Made by a program: the position numbers and the translations under genes. From contig NW_022145603.1 in the NCBI RefSeq assembly GCF_000002235.5, positions 32,666,445-32,730,444 of the forward strand: 64,000 nucleotides of DNA, in the 5' to 3' direction. The notes beneath the pieces are model-generated. The model searched no databases. It worked only from the letters and a program-made list of their open reading frames with translations, and had not been told where the DNA came from. This stretch comes from Strongylocentrotus purpuratus (lineage: Eukaryota; Echinodermata; Echinoidea; Camarodonta; Strongylocentrotidae). Shown here piece after piece: positions 62,001 to 64,000 of this stretch. Every line of letters starts with the position of its first letter. The stretch's first letter is position 1.

Positions 62001-63612
62001 TTATCATGGATTACCATTTTTACCTCCGATTGGCTCCTATTGTGATAGGTGCCCCTTTTCCTTTCTTAATAGGTATCCTTTTCCCTTTTCACAGGATCCA
62101 ATTCCGATTCCGATTCTGATTCTGGGTAAGAGGAAGAAACAAATTAATACAAAGTTTGAGCAAAACTGATTGAAAATAAGAAAGAAAAACAATTGGAAGG
62201 TGCGATCAATAAAATGCAATTTTCGCAAATTCGTGACGTATCTTGCGAGCTCCCCTCCCATTTGCCCTTTCAAAAAAAACTTCAAAAATATATATTTTGC
62301 CTCAAGAAAATTTTCAATGATACATTTATTCTAAGTATGATTATTGCAAATATGTTCTTATGCAACCCCTGTATGAAACAAATCTATTCCGTCATTAATA
62401 ACCACTAAAATGAAAGTTTATGAAATATTTCTGGACTGAGGTAAAAGGAGAGGAGCTCAAAAATCCGTTACAGTGTTCCCAATTTGTTTCACTGATATGA
62501 ACTCCAGGAACTCATACATTTCCTATTTTTTTAATCGGATATTGGTCAAACTTTCCCTAAACAGTATAACTTGTTTTAATCAGTGTTATACTTTTATTAA
62601 AACCAACTTAATATCAGGATGGATCTCCCTCTTCAAGAAATTAAGAGATATACATTTTACTCTTGTAATAGTATTCATATTCATATTTATTTCATGAGTA
62701 ACATATTAGTATTAATACAACTGTATTTTTATTCATTTAATACAATTTGAAGATACGGAAAGTAATTTCATTTATAGCTTCAATGTAGAAATAAAGTGTA
62801 TTTGATTTGGGGGAATGGTGATAGAAACTAAATTTATCCTGTTCCAATTAAATGGTATACGAAAATTATTCATAGTTTGGATTGACTACAGATTTTAAAT
62901 CATTTTCACCCAATCACTTTTTCAGAATATCGAGAATGTGCCATAAAATAAGGGAAATGATAAATATTATTGTTTATTATGGTGTCATACAATGAGTAAC
63001 AGTTTTAAGCTGCGCACACGTCGTGCGATATACACGTTTATCGGAATCTTATACCAAGAGTATCATCTACGAACTTTGGATTACGAGAAAGTTACAATTC
63101 CTATAGACAATATGGATTTGAAATTGTCAAAGTCCTTGCAACCGTGGTATTTAAACTTAAGAAAACTAAGGTGCCTAGTGTGGCAAAACGAAATAATCAA
63201 TGATAACATTGCACATGATTTATAAATAATACTAAAATTTAACTGCATTGAAACTGAATTCGGTAACATACAGTCCCATAACAAAACGTAGGTTTTATAA
63301 CTTTACGATCTTTACTTCTCTATTCATATATATATATTTGTTTATATATATCTTAACAGGGAAGTGAGCGACGAAATGCTAAATAAGTTGGCAAGACGAA
63401 TTCCGACCGGCGACTACGACACTTTTAGCGAAAAACTAGGAATCAAGCACAACCAGGCCAAGGCCATTGTGGTAAAGTATGGAAACGACTATGAGAAGGC
63501 AACGAGGGAATGCTTGAGTAAATGGATGAATAAATCAACCCGCAGTGTGGCTGACTTACATCAAGTTCTGAGAGAAGCGGAATTGGGCGGTTTAATTGTT
63601 TACTGTAATTAA
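47762..63612 (+). CDS. Ankyrin-ZU5-UPA-Death protein (gene 2, seven exons)
   Basis: Exons: 47762-49076, 52401-52525, 53569-53755, 55255-55484, 57128-57262, 58068-58216 and 63360-63612. All introns are GT-AG, every phase matches and there is no stop before 63610, giving 797 residues. Residues about 15-435 hold 12 clear ankyrin repeats plus a degenerate first one. Residues about 442-542 are ZU5 (GGTIQLPHHGIKLCIPALAL; PIKLVIPHC). Residues about 543-713 are UPA (FNHFTIYEMY; CHLRLYNDTPGLGDLIE; ELKITCEVEG). Residues 717-797 are a Death domain (LNKLARRI through CLSKWMNKS). There is no signal peptide or membrane segment, so it is probably cytoplasmic. ZU5-UPA-Death forms a closed signalling module in UNC5, PIDD and ankyrins, and echinoderms have many ankyrin-linked versions. 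The ATG is preferred over an upstream in-frame GTG because gene 1 shares it. Confidence 0.88.
48681..48977 (+). repeat. Triplicated 99-bp ankyrin-repeat unit
   Basis: Three copies of a 99-bp unit start at 48681, 48780 and 48879, differing at almost no base. Each encodes one 33-residue ankyrin repeat (GDTPVLVASRNGHLGVVEYL). The next unit, at 48978, is diverged. This is the footprint of a recent slip or unequal exchange that lengthened the solenoid by two repeats in frame. Confidence 0.95.
49077..50245 (+). other. Gene 2 intron 1, first part
   Basis: The first 90 bp match gene 1 intron 1. After that nothing is recognised. An 84-bp linker exon like that of gene 1 was looked for and not found. 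Exon 1 joins directly in phase to 52401. Confidence 0.5.
50246..50378. mobile_element. Foldback MITE, family 2 copy b (one-ended)
   Basis: Reverse-strand match to 34493-34640: agagagatagttgt-acacgc, ccaaatagttccct, acaataatatgga and gtgttccatg-catgaac. The second terminus is missing. Confidence 0.65.
50413..50618. repeat. Kolobok-like MITE fragment running into a T-rich microsatellite
   Basis: At 50413-50463, ttaaatgggaagtctaccct and aagttggttttaataaaagtaga match the left end of the MITE at 25528. The match then breaks into an ATT/TTTA-rich repeat (50464-50618), ending in a G-run at 50619-50630. A C-run also lies at 50395-50407. Confidence 0.65.
50631..52400 (+). other. Gene 2 intron 1, second part
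   Basis: Non-coding. It contains a 14-base C-run near 50780, a small inverted repeat actcggactctt/aagagtccgagt (51281-51343) and the foldback at 51675-51864. The acceptor is atatccag| at 52400. Confidence 0.5.
51675..51864. mobile_element. Foldback element with internal repeats
   Basis: Ends acatccaccccccggataac and gttatccgggggtggatgt face each other. Between them are several degenerate copies of ccctaggacaattac in the left arm and the inverse (agttgtcctaggggg) in the right arm. Confidence 0.8.
52401..52525 (+). CDS. Gene 2 exon 2: ZU5, first half
   Basis: 125 bp completing a split Gly and adding 41 codons: VASKTIHPSRGGTIQLPHHG and onward to KECKITLK. The start of a ZU5 fold is recognisable by GGTIQLP and the CIPALAL turn. 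Ends in phase 0 at taaag|gtaatt. Confidence 0.9.
52640..52803 (+). pseudogene. Two stray copies of the ZU5 exon-2 end
   Basis: At about 52641-52678, tgggctctacaagacgattg continues to encode WALQDDCRITLNA. At about 52768-52803, tgggctctacaagatgag resembles the same segment with a shifted frame, followed by acag|gtaaac. Both mirror the true exon end (ALQKECKITLK, then gtaa). CT runs at 52575-52630 and 52741-52762 separate the three copies, so exon end plus microsatellite was duplicated twice. The stray copies match the commoner ZU5 wording (ALQxDCRITL) better than the retained exon does. Confidence 0.75.
53062..53431 (+). mobile_element. tRNA-derived SINE, copy 1
   Basis: The head resembles a tRNA: A box tggtcgagtgg (53070-53080), B box ggttcgaatcc (53115-53125), and matching ends gtgcc/ggcac. 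The anticodon region cannot form a normal seven-base loop, so it is not a functional tRNA gene. The body includes tggctggaatgctcccca and gtaaagcgctt, and the tail is an ATT repeat. It lies in intron 2 of gene 2 on the sense strand. Confidence 0.88.
53569..53755 (+). CDS. Gene 2 exon 3: ZU5, second half
   Basis: 62 codons plus one base: VLQNPSSVLFAENEAIVSPG, then VVCEPSGTTFEMPIKLVIPH, CAVLTDPSKAKVTMHITHG and a final DTI. ZU5 hallmarks are LSPVVECGP-like VSPGVVCEPSG and the IPHCA strand. Acceptor actcccag|, donor atag|gtgagt. Confidence 0.92.
53780..54205. other. Probable decayed MITE material
   Basis: A small inverted pair gggtgcaaa/tttgcaccc (53793-53842) is followed by a stretch rich in aaagc/gcttt words (53890-54090) and a GC-richer end, cattcggcgtcggtgtgaac. 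That end resembles the gttcacaccg termini seen at 43333. The partner end is not clear. Confidence 0.4.
54210..54890 (-). pseudogene. LINE reverse transcriptase fragment
   Basis: On the minus strand: LLNKMCYFGISGTELSWF near 54790-54850, YADDTTTFSSSYGVQAVQTQ with YADD at 54725-54736, and a C-terminal piece SVKHRLEYNYQVRMYTILNN near 54320-54430. Frames change between these pieces and several stops interrupt them. It is a truncated, dead copy of a different lineage from the 25222 LINE (YADD against FADD). It lies antisense in intron 3 of gene 2. Confidence 0.75.
55255..55484 (+). CDS. Gene 2 exon 4: UPA, first part
   Basis: Split Val plus 76 codons: TKKELSSTGTPRCVVKETDL, then EVYFNHFTIYEMYMVISDY through LPKIMSRLRPQYCHLRLYND and TPGLGD. 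It resembles the start of the UPA domain of UNC5/PIDD (short strand, then a CxLRLYxDTP motif). Donor agat|gtgagt. Confidence 0.9.
55961..56022. repeat. TA microsatellite
   Basis: A run of TA dinucleotides directly left of the mariner-like remnant. Tc1/mariner elements insert at TA, so the repeat offered many targets. Confidence 0.9.
56022..56671 (-). mobile_element. Tc1/mariner-type element, internally deleted
   Basis: TIRs of about 29 bp (tacggtgttcaataggttcg... and the near-inverse ending ttaacacggta) are flanked by TA on each side. On the minus strand 56230-56405 encodes LIDINPIGKLWSIMKEKVFE and TITQLKEGIRRVWK, the C-terminal signature of Tc1/mariner transposases (usual form DLNPIENLW). 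The upstream catalytic core is missing, and stops follow. A non-autonomous remnant in intron 4 of gene 2. Confidence 0.8.
57128..57262 (+). CDS. Gene 2 exon 5: UPA, middle part
   Basis: 45 codons: LIETEEERLSYRKMAPTKTM and FVHWEKGELKITCEVEGGHV through PENQR. Acceptor taattag|. The donor agg|gtacat is chosen over a stronger-looking gtaagat site at 57339. Only this one keeps phase 0 for exon 6, and sequence from about 57315 onward is SINE. Confidence 0.82.
57315..57627 (+). mobile_element. tRNA-derived SINE, copy 2 (head missing)
   Basis: Matches copy 1 from ccgac--ggcactaatatcc on, including attaacctg, tgctactctccacc, tggctggaatgctcccaagg, gtaaagcgctt and the ATT tail. The tRNA head is absent. 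Just after its start a GATAA pentamer is repeated five times (57340-57366). It begins about 52 bp after the exon 5 donor. Confidence 0.85.
58068..58216 (+). CDS. Gene 2 exon 6: UPA, last part
   Basis: 49 codons plus two bases: TVSLDDIYRLDRNIFSFLVR, then ATGDDDVDFRFNFYPHCDEG and QTFRVEFSS. The C-terminal UPA strands resemble the UNC5 pattern of a hydrophobic strand, then GEGQxFxxxF. The donor agtac|gtatac gives phase 2, which alone fits exon 7. The nearby ctcta|gtacgt would bring a stop. Confidence 0.85.
58305..60875. mobile_element. TU-like foldback element, 2.6 kb, in intron 6
   Basis: Two long inverted arms flank a unique centre (about 59585-60175). Outer parts of the arms are tandem copies of a short unit, cccacaaatgtaataa on the left (58311-58624) and ttacatttgtgggtaa on the right (60690-60850). 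Inner parts are tandem units of about 120 bp with gagcgtagtctttcctccag and acccggttatttcaaaa on the left and the inverse on the right. This outer-repeat/inner-domain layout recalls the TU foldback elements of sea urchins. Left and right arms remain closely similar. A separate MITE interrupts the left arm. Confidence 0.85.
59193..59467. mobile_element. MITE nested in the foldback left arm
   Basis: Ends atacaccagtttacagttgt and acaactgtaaactggtgtat are perfect inverses over 20 bp. A second inverted pair inside, gcgcccatgcaaat/atttgcatgggcgc, forms the core. Removing it restores the arm unit (accatct-attcctgtagaa), so it landed after the foldback had formed. Confidence 0.85.
61010..61270 (-). 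repeat. Interspersed repeat, copy b
   Basis: Reverse-strand counterpart of 37490-37720 (gagtataatggtaaaaaccgg, gggcttcaatattacacc, agactgataagacgtaggac). Confidence 0.6.
61733..61806 (+). repeat. tRNA-like SINE head (weak)
   Basis: An A-box-like tggtctatagtgg and a B-box-like gggtcgagtccc are spaced about 50 bp apart, followed by gcagcactaacgctc, which parallels the SINE junction ggcactaatatcc. Probably a diverged SINE head. It cannot fold as a proper tRNA. Confidence 0.4.
62120..62640. mobile_element. Kolobok-like MITE, copy b (diverged)
   Basis: Shares with 25528-26068 the landmarks agtttgagcaaaa, gaaaataagaaag, gcgatcaat...gcaa, gtgacgtat-ttgcgagctc, cttaatatcaggatgga and the central caagaaaatttt. 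Both ends are eroded and TTAA is not preserved. Confidence 0.7.
63360..63612 (+). CDS. Gene 2 exon 7: Death domain and stop
   Basis: The acceptor cttaacag| supplies one base, then 83 codons to TAA at 63610-63612. Helix pattern: MLNKLARRIPTGDYDTFSEK, LGIKHNQAKAIVVKYGNDYE, KATRECLSKWMNKS and SVADLHQVLREAELGGLI. The conserved Trp (CLSKW) is present. The domain ends five residues before the C terminus, the usual place for a Death domain that recruits other Death-domain proteins. Confidence 0.9.
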
Positions 63613-63616
63613 CATC

Positions 63617-63622
63617 AATAAA
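63617..63622 (+). terminator. Polyadenylation signal of gene 2
   Basis: AATAAA five bases after the stop codon, implying a very short 3' untranslated region if it is the site used. Confidence 0.65.
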
Positions 63623-64000
63623 AAGTGAGCCATGTTGGGAAAATGTGGTCAACACACACACAAACACTCATAAACGCATAAACTAGGCATATAATTCTGA
63701 GAAGTTTATGTTCTGCGACGGAGGAGATAACGCCATAAAACCAAAACACTATACTGGGGGGGGGGGGTATCAAAACAAAATAATACAAACAAGATTTTGG
63801 ATCACAATTTATATTCAACAAGATACCATAACTCCATGTAATTTTATTGATGTCAAGTTAAAGTCATTTTGGATATCCATCAAATAACATTAACCCCTTA
63901 ATGATTTAGAATGTATCTTTACAATTCGATTTAAACACACCAAACATGTACATAATACACTAATACACATATTTTGTGTTTGTTGAAATCATATCTATAA
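63623..64000. other. 3' flank of gene 2
   Basis: CA-rich stretch at 63652-63668 and a G-run at 63757-63767. No further gene before the window ends. Confidence 0.5.

Larger units (their letters stand above)
60876..62119 (+). other. Gene 2 intron 6, middle part
   Basis: A C-run at 60876-60897 follows the foldback. The interspersed repeat (61010-61270, minus) and a tRNA-like head (61733-61806) are listed separately. The remainder is unassigned. Confidence 0.45.

Overview
This window looks like AT-rich nuclear DNA from a marine deuterostome, most likely a sea urchin or another echinoderm. Four things point there: two ankyrin-repeat genes, one of which runs into ZU5, UPA and Death domains (an architecture greatly expanded in echinoids), a BEL/Pao retrotransposon, a foldback element built like the sea-urchin TU elements, and very dense MITEs. 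I cannot name the species from the sequence.

Layout. Positions 1-10337 are a satellite array of about 1.05-1.3 kb monomers in which short and long units alternate; one 2348-bp short+long dimer is present twice, almost unchanged. Positions 11440-13443 look like a non-autonomous Helentron-type Helitron. Positions 14820-32730 are a duplicated block ending in ankyrin gene 1. Inside it sit a whole-looking BEL/Pao element (15453-22017), a TIR element of about 2.5 kb (22447-24957, itself holding a TTAA-flanked MITE) and a decayed CR1-like LINE (25222-29453, itself holding another TTAA-flanked MITE). Positions 34493-44473 are mostly short inverted-repeat elements, a minisatellite and GC-rich patches. 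Positions 44474-49170 are the second copy of the duplicated block. It lacks those large insertions and so serves as an empty-site reference that fixes their boundaries. It ends in the ankyrin exon of gene 2.

Genes. Gene 1 (31411-35024) has a 12-repeat ankyrin exon, an 84-bp linker exon and a third exon that joins in phase but stops after a few codons. Beyond the stop, the same frame carries a recognisable Death-like domain with a second stop, so the gene is either a pseudogene or an ankyrin-only product. Gene 2 (47762-63612) is a complete seven-exon model whose splice phases all agree. It encodes 797 residues: about 13 ankyrin repeats, ZU5, UPA and Death, followed by AATAAA. Both genes share their 5' flank and ankyrin exon, but homology stops about 90 bp into intron 1. 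Duplication therefore appears to have joined the same recognition module to different downstream modules. By family analogy (UNC5, PIDD, ankyrins) gene 2 should be a cytoplasmic Death-domain adaptor or receptor; its ligand is unknown.

Introns of gene 2 hold two tRNA-derived SINEs, a LINE fragment, a Tc1/mariner remnant, a 2.6-kb foldback element with a further MITE inside it, and two stray copies of the end of the first ZU5 exon. No rRNA gene, functional tRNA gene or CRISPR array was seen.
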